Positions 1 to 6,202 are shown, numbered from the stretch's first letter. The stretch: DNA of 6,440 bases from Leptospira wolffii serovar Khorat str. Khorat-H2 (GCF_000306115.2 NZ_AKWX02000001.1:1-6440); one strand, 5' to 3'. The notes: generated by a model from the letters alone, not told the origin. Program-made: numbers and translations.

Positions 1-973
1 CGGGTTTCGAATAGTAATAGCCTTTGTTAGTCTTAATAAATAGGTGAAGTATTCCCTCATGCCAAATATTATAGTTCTTCAGCTGCAAAGTTATTCTTAC
101 TGCTGAGTTTCCGTTAATGTACATAGGTTTTTGTAAACTCGTTGAAAATTTAATATTAAGATTAGAAGCAATCCGCTGGATCGAACCTCGATATTCATCG
201 GGCAGATTCTCGTGGTCTAAGATTTTGATCAATCTACCTTGATACTTTTCGGGATGATTTTTTTGATCTTCCAATAGAGTATATATTTTGTCATCAACCG
301 AACCGATATCTACAGAATAACTTGCCTTTATATCGAGCTCATAAGCTTCACTTTCACCAAATCCTGCAATATGAGATATTGTACAATCAATTATGACACC
401 GATTGAAGATATAGTAATTCCATTATCTATGTTGTTAATTAAAGATATATCGAATATAGGATCAATATCGGCAAATTCATAACGTCGAAAAACTTGATGA
501 AATTCGGGATAAATCTTCGGATAGTTATCAATAAGCTCATCTGTCTCTTTCCATCCTTTTAACGATGAATCAAGTCTTATAAGACTAAATTCAATTATGT
601 CTTTCTTTAACGCGTTAACATTGCTTAATCGACCATTCACATATTCTGACGCCTCATCTTCGGCACCCTGCTTCCAACTTTGTATTAGTTCAACTGTGTG
701 TTTGTCTAAGTCGCTATCAATAATCTTTGCGCAATTCTGGCATAGCCAGATGCCATTTTTATAACTGGATCTTTCTAGTTCAGTGAGAGTTTTGTCGAAT
801 CTCGGCCCACCTGGTGATGCTGCGGTTATATGGCTAGCGACGCCGATATTGATTATTTTATCGTTTTCACTTGCCGGACCGACAGTTGCTCTTCGGCATT
901 CCGGATTTGAGCATTTGTTCCCAGCGCGATCGGATAGCTTCTTTTTAATAGTTTGAGAAAAATCGTTCCTCAT
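1..973 (-). CDS. HNH-type / zinc-finger domain protein, 3' end beyond the window
   Basis: The frame is open for 324 codons from an ATG at 973 to the left edge of the window, so the C-terminus is missing. The N-terminal 90 residues look like a small HNH nuclease domain of the kind seen in defence-associated proteins. There is a Cys pair at residues 21 and 26 (KCSNPEC), a candidate catalytic His48 in ASHITAASPGGPR, Asn73 in the NGIWLCQNC block, and a CxxC at 78-81. Relatives I recall often read CQNHAK here, with a His where this protein has Cys81, so the metal ligands may be arranged differently. Residues from about 100 on look like a helical linker and then a beta-rich region that I do not recognise. 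The start is supported by an AGGG at 980-983, six bases upstream, and by its position 19 nt inside the cassette edge. A role in cutting nucleic acid, perhaps against phage, is inferred from the domain only. Confidence 0.8.
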   Translation of the reverse strand, partial: MRNDFSQTIKKKLSDRAGNKCSNPECRRATVGPASENDKIINIGVASHITAASPGGPRFDKTLTELERSSYKNGIWLCQNCAKIIDSDLDKHTVELIQSWKQGAEDEASEYVNGRLSNVNALKKDIIEFSLIRLDSSLKGWKETDELIDNYPKIYPEFHQVFRRYEFADIDPIFDISLINNIDNGITISSIGVIIDCTISHIAGFGESEAYELDIKASYSVDIGSVDDKIYTLLEDQKNHPEKYQGRLIKILDHENLPDEYRGSIQRIASNLNIKFSTSLQKPMYINGNSAVRITLQLKNYNIWHEGILHLFIKTNKGYYYSKP

Positions 974-979
974 TTATAT

Positions 980-983
980 CCCT
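980..983 (-). promoter_or_regulatory. Weak ribosome binding site for the HNH gene
   Basis: Read on the minus strand, AGGG stands six bases before the ATG at 973. It is a short match to Shine-Dalgarno and falls inside the 19-nt leader between the cassette edge (site A) and the start codon. Confidence 0.4.
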
Positions 984-992
984 GTATATTTC

Positions 993-1150
993 GCCTAACG
1001 GCCAAGGCTTGACGACGTTGGCGAGCTGAGCGAAGCGAAGACAGGCATGAGAATTGCTTTGCAATTCGAGTGACTGAGCCAATGTGCCGAAGGCCGAGCG
1101 AGAGTTGCGTAAGCAATCTCGAAGCGTAGCGTCAGAGCCGTAAGTTAGGC
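993..1150 (-). repeat. attC-like recombination site A
   Basis: This 158-bp GC-rich site runs from GCCTAAC (993-999) to GTTAGGC (1144-1150). In minus-strand reading it is the attC of the DUF2971 cassette to its right. The outer stem pairs GGCT/TGACG at 1006-1014 with CGTCA/AGCC at 1130-1139, leaving G1135 unpaired. An extrahelical base on the R'' side is typical of folded attC sites. An inner stem pairs ACGTTGGC with GCCAATGT, with one G-T wobble. Variable hairpin arms include AATTGC/GCAATT near 1052-1066 and TTGC/GCAA near 1104-1115. An overlapping frame that reads through this site is a by-product of the repeat and not a gene. Confidence 0.85.
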
Positions 1151-1164
1151 GAAGTGCTGGGGAC

Positions 1165-1836
1165 TTATACAATCGGTTCGTAAAGATCGTACTTTCCGAT
1201 AAACTTAAGATTATTGGAATCACAATATTCCTTTATTTTTCTATTAAAAGTATCATCTGACTTTGGGTGAGTTTGAACATTCTCAATAAAACTTTCAATA
1301 TACGATATATCAACCTTATGCCAATCTGGGCTAAAACTTTTCAATAAGTGTTCGTGTTCAGTGCCCGCCAACGCACTTTTAAATAATTTTATTTCCGCTG
1401 GACTTCCTTCATTGATAACTTCGGATTTTTTAAATATTAAACGAACTTCTTGTTCATAAGAAAATGGCATACGTTTTAGCGTATATATTTTCTCAAAATC
1501 AGTCCTATTTTTACTAATCCCTATTTTATTCAATTCTGCATTTAAATTGATTTCACTTTGATAATCCACATATAACAGATTTACACTTTTTATTTCTCTG
1601 ATTTTATATTCGGAAACAGCAATTCTAATGGCTTGGTTATTAGAGCTATAAGAATTCCACATTGCTTCGCTCTCACCATTCATAGACCAAGATTGAGCAA
1701 AAAATATTCCTTCAAAGTGTAATGCTAAATCTATAAATATTCCTTTAGCTAAAGTATTCGGATATGTCTCTAGTATTTTTCTTATTTCATTTTGCCCACT
1801 TGTGGTTTTTAATTTTTGGAAAATTATAGCCCTCAT
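1165..1836 (-). CDS. DUF2971-family protein (main frame; N-terminal part frameshifted)
   Basis: The 223 codons from the ATG at 1836 carry most of a DUF2971-type protein. Recognisable blocks are AQSWSMNGESEAMW at residues 47-60, YVDY at 89-92, and SYEQEVRLIF at 126-135, which resembles the family's conserved EvR block. A C-terminal stretch about 177-205 (ISYIESFIENVQTHP) fits the family's last conserved region. The function of DUF2971 is not established; members turn up often in mobile and defence-rich regions. The ATG at 1836 is probably not the native start, because the family's N-terminal section is encoded just upstream in another frame (1823-1942). The stop at 1165 lies 14 bp from the core of site A, as expected for a cassette gene next to its attC. 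The gene may be inactive, or the shift may be a sequencing error. Confidence 0.8.
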   Translation of the reverse strand: MRAIIFQKLKTTSGQNEIRKILETYPNTLAKGIFIDLALHFEGIFFAQSWSMNGESEAMWNSYSSNNQAIRIAVSEYKIREIKSVNLLYVDYQSEINLNAELNKIGISKNRTDFEKIYTLKRMPFSYEQEVRLIFKKSEVINEGSPAEIKLFKSALAGTEHEHLLKSFSPDWHKVDISYIESFIENVQTHPKSDDTFNRKIKEYCDSNNLKFIGKYDLYEPIV

Positions 1837-1942
1837 GCTTATCTTCCCAAACTTCAGGACGAACGAAATGCAGAGATTTTGTTTGAACTAAGTCATCAAA
1901 TTTTTCAAAGCTGATGTATCTATATAAATATCTATTCTTCAA
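1823..1942 (-). pseudogene. Out-of-frame N-terminal segment of the DUF2971 gene
   Basis: On the minus strand, the frame starting at TTG 1942 encodes KNRYLYRYISFEKFDDL, then LHFVRPEVWEDKHEGY. This is the expected DUF2971 N-terminus (YRY...F.KF..L...SL.F.RP..W.D..EG). It then runs into a stop about 13 codons later. Removing one base from the TATAATTTT run at about 1820-1828 joins EGY directly to IFQKLKTTSG of the main frame, so a single inserted base explains the break. The TTG has a good GGAAG six bases upstream and lies 19 nt inside the cassette edge, the same spacing as two other genes here. An ATG at 1958 opens only eight codons in a third frame (MLEVHFEE); using it would need a second shift. 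Confidence 0.72.
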
Positions 1943-1948
1943 AATGAA

Positions 1949-1953
1949 CTTCC
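1949..1953 (-). promoter_or_regulatory. Ribosome binding site favouring TTG 1942 as DUF2971 start
   Basis: Read on the minus strand, GGAAG precedes TTG by the six bases TTCATT. It is the most convincing Shine-Dalgarno-like sequence in the window and supports TTG 1942 over ATG 1958 or ATG 1836. Confidence 0.5.
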
Positions 1954-1961
1954 AGCATTTC

Positions 1962-2114
1962 GCCTAACGACCAAGGTGTTCCGACGTTTCGCGAGTCCGA
2001 AGGACTTGGCACGAGACTTGCCCAGCAAGGCGAGTGACAAAGCGAAATGTGGCGCAGCCCAAGCAAGGGGCGCGAAGCGATCCCGCAGCGATGCGGAAGC
2101 ACCGATAGTTATGC
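1962..2114 (-). repeat. attC-like recombination site B
   Basis: This 153-bp site runs from GCCTAAC (1962-1968) to GTTATGC (2108-2114) and belongs to the 146-residue gene on its right. Its outer stem differs in sequence from sites A and C but still pairs: GGTG/TTCCG at 1975-1983 with CGGAA/CACC at 2094-2103, again leaving one unpaired G (G2099). The inner stem pairs ACGTTTCGC with GCGAAATGT. An arm AGTCC-gaa-GGACT lies just inside it. Preserved pairing with changed bases shows that the fold, more than the sequence, is kept. Confidence 0.85.
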
Positions 2115-2164
2115 GACGTTGTTTAAATTTAACCTAAGTAAATCTTTTGCAGCTCAGTCTTAAC

Positions 2165-2605
2165 TTATAATAGATTGGATTGAACAATACATTCTGCAAA
2201 TTCAATATCTTTTCTACGAATATATATACTATAATCACCAGTTTCATCTGATCGGATAGACATATGAGAACAACCGGCTTTTTTCAATTCGTCGTAGACT
2301 TTTCCACAAATCTTTCTCGATTTACTTTCTTTGTAAAAAGTTATTTGCTCGTATCTATTTCCAATTATATTTTTTATTTTACGTTTATATAAGTCTTCAA
2401 ATTCATCTTCGCTATCAATTGTACCGACAAAAATATGATACTGGTCTATGCGGGACTCTTCGAATTCAGGAACGGAATTTACTTCCTCTGATAAATATAC
2501 ATCAAAGCCTCCATCTATTCTTTCATAAACAACTACTTCAATCATATCGTAAATAGCTGGGTGGAAATGATACTCTGTATATTTTTTATAAAAATTTTCT
2601 GTCAT
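2165..2605 (-). CDS. Hypothetical acidic protein, 146 residues
   Basis: I do not recognise this protein. It is a compact soluble protein with no signal peptide or membrane segment. It is rich in Glu, Asp and Tyr, with short alternating hydrophobic stretches (MIEVVVYERIDGGFDVYL near the start, DYSIYIRRKDIEF near the end) that suggest a small alpha/beta fold. The Cys residues are scattered and form no clear metal motif. It fills a complete cassette: the ATG at 2605 lies 21 nt from the GCATAAC core of site C, and the stop at 2165 lies about 50 bp from the GTTATGC core of site B. No clear Shine-Dalgarno is visible before the ATG (an A-rich GAAAAAATCAG precedes it). AT-rich codon use fits the neighbouring genes. 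Confidence 0.75.
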   Translation of the reverse strand: MTENFYKKYTEYHFHPAIYDMIEVVVYERIDGGFDVYLSEEVNSVPEFEESRIDQYHIFVGTIDSEDEFEDLYKRKIKNIIGNRYEQITFYKESKSRKICGKVYDELKKAGCSHMSIRSDETGDYSIYIRRKDIEFAECIVQSNLL

Positions 2606-2626
2606 CTGATTTTTTCAAACAATGTC

Positions 2627-2778
2627 GCATAACGACCAAGGCTTGACGACGTTTCGCGAGTGCGTAAGCACTTGGCGCGAGGCTTGCCCTGCAAGACGAG
2701 TGACAAAGCGAAATGTGCCGAAGGCCAAGCAAGGGTGCGAAGCATCCCGCAGCGCTGCGTCAGAGCCGATAGTTAGAC
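2627..2778 (-). repeat. attC-like recombination site C
   Basis: This 152-bp site runs from GCATAAC (2627-2633) to GTTAGAC (2772-2778) and is the attC of the 401-residue gene on its right. The outer stem pairs GGCT/TGACG at 2640-2648 with CGTCA/AGCC at 2758-2767, leaving G2763 unpaired. The inner stem pairs ACGTTTCGC with GCGAAATGT. The first arm is AGTGC-gtaa-GCACT, a compensated version of AGTCC-gaa-GGACT in sites B and F. The plus-strand frame running through this site is a shadow. Confidence 0.85.
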
Positions 2779-2793
2779 GCAGTGCCCACACTT

Positions 2794-3999
2794 TTAATTC
2801 ATATAACTTATCATTTCGAATTTTTCGACAACCAATGAATCAGAGATTGAATTTATATTAACTTTAAATGCTTTTTTAAAAGGCATAATCAATAATAGAA
2901 AAATTAATAATACTTTATTATTAATTTTATTCTTTGAAGAATGAATACTTTGTCCTTCCAATCTAATTGTTCCTTCTAAAAAAGGAATATTCTTAATAGA
3001 TTTTTCAGGCTTTAAAAGTAATTCTCCAATATTTCTTCGAAATAAATTCGGCTTGAGAAGCAAAATTAAATTCTTTCTTTCCAATTGGTAAGAAAGTTTT
3101 AACGTTTTACGCCTAAACCCACTATTATCATAATATGAACTTAATTTCTCGCAGATGTCTTGTTCGTATTCCGACAAGGATGGTCTGAATCCGTGTATCT
3201 TTTTAAACAGATTTTTTCTAAGCGATTGAATAATCTGAAAGGATGCTAAATTCTTTTTTATATACGTTATATTATTAGCAACTTTTTCAGAGAGTTCTTT
3301 TCTGGCTTCTTCTATGTTAAAAGGGATCTCATTAGAACTATCTTTTTCTTTTAATGTTAATATTTTCCCCGTATAAAAGGCCAAAAGAAACTCATTAGCC
3401 GAAATGCAATCCTCAATGGGAAAAAGATTTTTTTCATCAAATCCAATAGTAAAGCTAAACCTTAGCGCGCTAGCATACCAAATCAATTGTATTTTAACGG
3501 GAAAAAGTTGTGCACTATTTTCGATTTTCATATAGTCCTGAATATTATTTATCTCAACTATAGAAAATCGAGGGGAGACATCAAAATATCGCTTCGAATC
3601 CACATATAGAGAAAAGTATCTATCTGGAGGTAGATTAGATTTTATTTCTATTCTTTCCGTTTGCATTTTCTCTATTTTATTAGTTTTAGAATCTGTGATG
3701 AAAACTTCTCTCTTACCTTCTAAAATTAGAGGGTCTGCAGTTTTAACTTTTGATGAATTGAGCGAATTTAATCTAGCCAATTCTAATTCGGATACGGAAA
3801 AATGTATTGATGAATATTCTTGCTGAAGATCCGTCTCAGCATATTCGACATTTATTTCCTTTTCTATATTCGCGTTTGCATCATTCTTTTTTTGAAAGCC
3901 TTTTCTTATGATATAGAGCACAGGGCCTCCAATTACTAAAAGAAGTGCCCAAATAAAATTGCTAAGCAGGTTGTTTAAAATTGAATTTAGGTCTATCAT
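2794..3999 (-). CDS. Membrane-anchored hypothetical protein, 401 residues
   Basis: I do not recognise the family. An N-terminal hydrophobic helix at about residues 14-31 (FIWALLLVIGGPVLYII) is followed by RKGFQKK, which predicts a single anchor with the remaining roughly 330 residues in the cytoplasm. A second hydrophobic stretch at about 363-374 (VLLIFLLLIMPF) is flanked by lysines and may be a short membrane-associated segment. The middle is hydrophilic, Lys/Glu-rich and without obvious catalytic motifs. The gene fills its cassette almost completely: the ATG at 3999 lies 19 nt from the GTCTAAC core of site D, and the stop at 2794 lies 15 bp from site C. No Shine-Dalgarno and no space for a promoter are seen upstream. 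A membrane-bound sensor or effector is possible but unsupported. Confidence 0.78.
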   Translation of the reverse strand: MIDLNSILNNLLSNFIWALLLVIGGPVLYIIRKGFQKKNDANANIEKEINVEYAETDLQQEYSSIHFSVSELELARLNSLNSSKVKTADPLILEGKREVFITDSKTNKIEKMQTERIEIKSNLPPDRYFSLYVDSKRYFDVSPRFSIVEINNIQDYMKIENSAQLFPVKIQLIWYASALRFSFTIGFDEKNLFPIEDCISANEFLLAFYTGKILTLKEKDSSNEIPFNIEEARKELSEKVANNITYIKKNLASFQIIQSLRKNLFKKIHGFRPSLSEYEQDICEKLSSYYDNSGFRRKTLKLSYQLERKNLILLLKPNLFRRNIGELLLKPEKSIKNIPFLEGTIRLEGQSIHSSKNKINNKVLLIFLLLIMPFKKAFKVNINSISDSLVVEKFEMISYMN

Positions 4000-4018
4000 A
4001 AAAGTTGATGGGCATTGC

Positions 4019-4159
4019 GTCTAACGACGTTGGCTTGCCGACGTTTTGCAATGGCACGAGACTTGCCCTGCAAGGCGAGTGACAGAAGCAAAATGTGCCG
4101 AAGGCCAAGCAAGGGTTGCGAAGCAAGCCCGAAGCGATGCGGCAAGTTGGCAGTTAAGC
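4019..4159 (-). repeat. attC-like recombination site D
   Basis: This 141-bp site runs from GTCTAAC (4019-4025) to GTTAAGC (4153-4159). The outer stem pairs CTTGCCG (4034-4040) with CGGCAAG (4140-4146). The inner stem pairs ACGTTTTGC (4041-4049) with GCAAAATGT (4088-4096), with one G-T wobble. The arms are CTTGC-cct-GCAAG (4062-4074) and GGG/TTGC-gaa-GCAA/CCC with a bulged G (4113-4130). From 4021 on, it matches sites G and H base for base as far as I can read. It belongs to the non-coding cassette on its right. Confidence 0.85.
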
Positions 4160-4448
4160 GAAGTTACGCCTCAAACACACTGCAATTTAATTCAATTTCA
4201 CTACTTGGACGAAAGTCCAATAGTATTAAATTCCCTTATTCCAAAGTATCGCGCTCCCCTTTCGGGATTGGATAAAATGGAACCATAAGCTTCCGCAGGA
4301 CGCTTAAATATCAAGATGCAATCCCTGGCGACGGCACCAGCTCGCATTGGGGAGCGCTTACACTCTGAAAAATTATCTATGTTTTAGAACCAAATCCGCA
4401 CGCCTCCGAGCTTCAAAAAAATAAAAAAACAAAATCCGGCGGAATTTC
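4160..4448 (-). other. Non-coding repeated cassette, copy 1
   Basis: This stretch has no convincing gene. Features kept in copies 2 and 3 are a hairpin TTGGAC-GAAA-GTCCAA at 4205-4220, and a perfect 9-bp inverted repeat GCGCTCCCC (4251-4259) with GGGGAGCGC (4349-4357) that could close a roughly 110-nt structured domain. On the minus strand a T-rich run lies near the cassette entrance (about 4414-4435) and might end transcription coming out of the attC to its right. A 48-codon minus-strand frame (4201-4347, ATG to TAG) exists but lacks a ribosome site. The unit could be a small RNA, an insulator or a regulatory cassette; I cannot choose between these. Confidence 0.7.
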
Positions 4449-4616
4449 GCTTAACGACGTTGGCTTGCCGACGTTGGCGACTCTGAGCCTCGAAGAGGCG
4501 TTAGAGCCAGGTGCGACCTTTTGCCAAGCAAAAGTCGTGACTGGAGCCAATGTGCCGAAGGCCAAGCAAGGGCTGCGGAGCAAGCCCGAAGCGATGCGGC
4601 AAGTTGGCAGTTAAGC
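4449..4616 (-). repeat. attC-like recombination site E (mosaic)
   Basis: At 168 bp this is the longest site, from GCTTAAC (4449-4455) to GTTAAGC (4610-4616). Its outer parts match D, G and H (CTTGCCG with CGGCAAG). Its inner stem is the A type (ACGTTGGC with GCCAATGT), and its arms are unique: GCCTC-gaa-GAGGC at 4487-4499 and CTTTTGC-caa-GCAAAAG at 4518-4534. It is the attC of the diverged copy 2 on its right. Confidence 0.83.
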
Positions 4617-4903
4617 GAAGTTACGCCTCAAACACATTGCAATTTAATTCAATTTCACTACTTGGACGAAAGTCCAATAGCATCCAAATTCACTAGTCCA
4701 AAGTATCGCGCTCCCCTTTCGGGATTGGATAAAATGGAACCATAAACTTCCGCAGGACGCTCAAATACCAAGATGCACATCATGCCGACGGCACCAGCCT
4801 CCATTGGGGAGCGCTTAAACTCTGAAAAATTACCTATGTTTTAGAACCAAATCTACACGCTTCCGAGCTTCGAAAAATAAAAAACAAAATCCGGCGGAAT
4901 TTC
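4617..4903 (-). other. Non-coding repeated cassette, copy 2 (diverged)
   Basis: This is the same unit as copy 1 with scattered substitutions. A block of nearly 50 bp (4693-4740, from TCCAAAGTATCGCG to GGAACCATAA) is unchanged. Both arms of the inverted repeat are intact (4708-4716 and 4806-4814), as is the TTGGAC-GAAA-GTCCAA hairpin. Differences cluster at about 4680-4695 and 4776-4800. The 48-codon minus-strand frame (4658-4804) keeps its length, but about 13 codons differ from copy 1 and every one changes the amino acid, which argues against a conserved peptide. Confidence 0.7.
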
Positions 4904-5055
4904 GCTTAACGACCAAGGCTTGACGACGTTTCGCGAGTCCGAAGGACTTGGCGCGAGACTTGCTTTGCAAGGCGAGTGACAAAGCGAAATGTGGCGAAGC
5001 CTGGAGCGAGGGTGCGCAAGCATCCCGAAGCGTAACGCCAAGCCGATAGTTAGCC
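4904..5055 (-). repeat. attC-like recombination site F
   Basis: This 152-bp site runs from GCTTAAC (4904-4910) to GTTAGCC (5049-5055) and is the attC of the 223-residue gene to its right. The inner stem is ACGTTTCGC/GCGAAATGT, with arms AGTCC-gaa-GGACT, CTTGC-ttt-GCAAG and a GGGTGC...GCATCCC arm. The outer right side reads CGCCAAGCC and lacks the unpaired G of sites A, B and C, so this site may recombine differently. Confidence 0.83.
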
Positions 5056-5072
5056 GCAGTGATTCTTGCTTC

Positions 5073-5744
5073 TCATAAAGATTTAAATGGTCTTTTTTGA
5101 TTTTGATAAATTGACAACATCTCTTGAAAACTTAGCTCTTCAATTCGAATGTTATTTTTCGCAATCTTTCCTTTTTTAAGCCTTAAACTAATTCTCTTTC
5201 CTTCCTTTATAGTAACTCGGGCAGAAAACTGACCCTCTAATGTAACTGGGTTAAAAAGAGGCGGACACAATAGAGTTCCCGCATTTGCTATAAGCAAATG
5301 TTCACCTCCTTCTATTAACAAATCCTTCATTTCCTTCCACCATGGATCTTTGATACTATGCTCAATTTTCTGCACATGAAGATAATCGCCCAATCTTTTA
5401 CCTATTTCTTGTAATCTCCTAGACACAGGGGTATATAGTAGTCTCAAGGGTTCGTATCCGTCATCGAGTTCAATTATAAGAATAGAAACCTTATCTATAT
5501 TTGAAAAGACTCTCTCAATCTCCTTCCCAAGTATGGCAATTTGCCAGCCCTTTTTGATGTGCTTAGCTACATTAGCCATATTGGATATATGCTCGCGTAA
5601 ACGAGCTTCAATTCCACAGCGAAGCTCAAAGGCAGCATAGAACATATGATCTCTTTTACCAGTTTTCAGACAATGAAATGCTCTTTTTAAATAGTCCTCT
5701 GGTAAAAACGAATACTCTAAATCTTTTTGGCGTTTTTTATTCAT
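5073..5744 (-). CDS. Hypothetical protein, 223 residues
   Basis: I do not recognise a named family. The N-terminal half is helical and charged, with a block at residues 36-52 (YAAFELRCGIEARLREH) that resembles helices of HEPN-like or abortive-infection-type proteins. No clear RX4-6H RNase motif is seen, so this is a hint only. The C-terminal part (from about 150) looks beta-rich and ends in basic residues. The frame stays open upstream through site G to an ATG at 5900, but those 52 residues are the translated repeat. I therefore take the ATG at 5744 (MNKKRQKDLEYSF), 29 nt inside the cassette edge. No Shine-Dalgarno is visible. The stop at 5073 lies 17 bp from site F. Confidence 0.75.
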   Translation of the reverse strand: MNKKRQKDLEYSFLPEDYLKRAFHCLKTGKRDHMFYAAFELRCGIEARLREHISNMANVAKHIKKGWQIAILGKEIERVFSNIDKVSILIIELDDGYEPLRLLYTPVSRRLQEIGKRLGDYLHVQKIEHSIKDPWWKEMKDLLIEGGEHLLIANAGTLLCPPLFNPVTLEGQFSARVTIKEGKRISLRLKKGKIAKNNIRIEELSFQEMLSIYQNQKRPFKSL

Positions 5745-5773
5745 TATACTGGCTAAGTATCGAGAATCATTGC

Positions 5774-5914
5774 GGCTAACGACGTTGGCTTGCCGACGTT
5801 TTGCAATGGCACGAGACTTGCCCTGCAAGGCGAGTGACAGAAGCAAAATGTGCCGAAGGCCAAGCAAGGGTTGCGAAGCAAGCCCGAAGCGATGCGGCAA
5901 GTTGGCAGTTAAGC
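5774..5914 (-). repeat. attC-like recombination site G
   Basis: This 141-bp site runs from GGCTAAC (5774-5780) to GTTAAGC (5908-5914). From 5776 on it is identical to site D (offset 1755), and only the first bases of its left core differ. That is expected if the core is exchanged with the neighbouring cassette. It belongs to copy 3 on its right. Confidence 0.85.
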
Positions 5915-6168
5915 GAAGTTACGCCTCAAACACACTGCAATTTAATTCAATTTCACTACTTGGACGAAAGTCCAATAGTATTAAATTCCCTTATTCCAAA
6001 GTATCGCGCTCCCCTTTCGGGATTGGATAAAATGGAACCATAAGCTTCCGCAGGACGCTTAAATATCAAGATGCAATCCCTGGCGACGGCACCAGCTCGC
6101 ATTGGGGAGCGCTTACACTCTGAAAAATTATCTATGTTTTAGAACCAAATCCGCACGCCTCCGAGCTT
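5776..6168. repeat. 393-bp duplication of 4021-4413
   Basis: Site G plus most of copy 3 matches site D plus copy 1 without a difference by eye. The match breaks at its left end within the core and at its right end in an A-rich run, where copy 3 is one base shorter. The same unit begins again at 6206 and is identical up to the window end. Confidence 0.85.
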
Positions 6169-6202
6169 ACAAAAATAAAAAAACAAAATCCGGCGGAATT
6201 TC
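5915..6202 (-). other. Non-coding repeated cassette, copy 3
   Basis: Identical to copy 1 except around the A-rich run at 6166-6185. The inverted repeat lies at 6006-6014 and 6104-6112. The 48-codon frame is at 5956-6102. It is followed at once by another copy with site H, so the cassette stands in tandem here with a period of 429 bp. Confidence 0.75.

Noticed and set aside
945..1223. Minus-strand frame of 92 codons across site A
   Set aside because: It overlaps the start of the HNH gene and the end of the DUF2971 gene in another frame, and most of it is the translated repeat.
2622..2861. Plus-strand open frame through site C
   Set aside because: It translates the attC-like repeat and runs antisense into the end of the 401-residue gene. 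Related frames appear at every repeat of this kind, so it is a by-product of the GC-rich repeat.
4015..4288. Overlapping plus-strand frames of about 80-86 codons at site D, repeated at 5770-6043 and partly at 4521-4745
   Set aside because: They span the folded recombination site and the non-coding cassette, and two frames overlap without ribosome sites. They recur only because the DNA is duplicated.
4201..4347. 48-codon minus-strand frame in the non-coding cassette, kept in three copies
   Set aside because: Frame and length are kept, but every codon difference between copies 1 and 2 changes the residue, and there is no ribosome site. It is not listed as a gene, though a small peptide is not fully excluded.
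4853..5041. Minus-strand frame of 62 codons through site F, and a similar one at 6132-6329
   Set aside because: They begin inside the repeat and end in the neighbouring non-coding cassette, with no start signal or protein-like conservation.
5108..5640. HEPN RNase assignment for the 223-residue protein
   Set aside because: The helical block is suggestive, but the only Arg...His pair nearby (RLREH) has the wrong spacing for RX4-6H, so no function was assigned.
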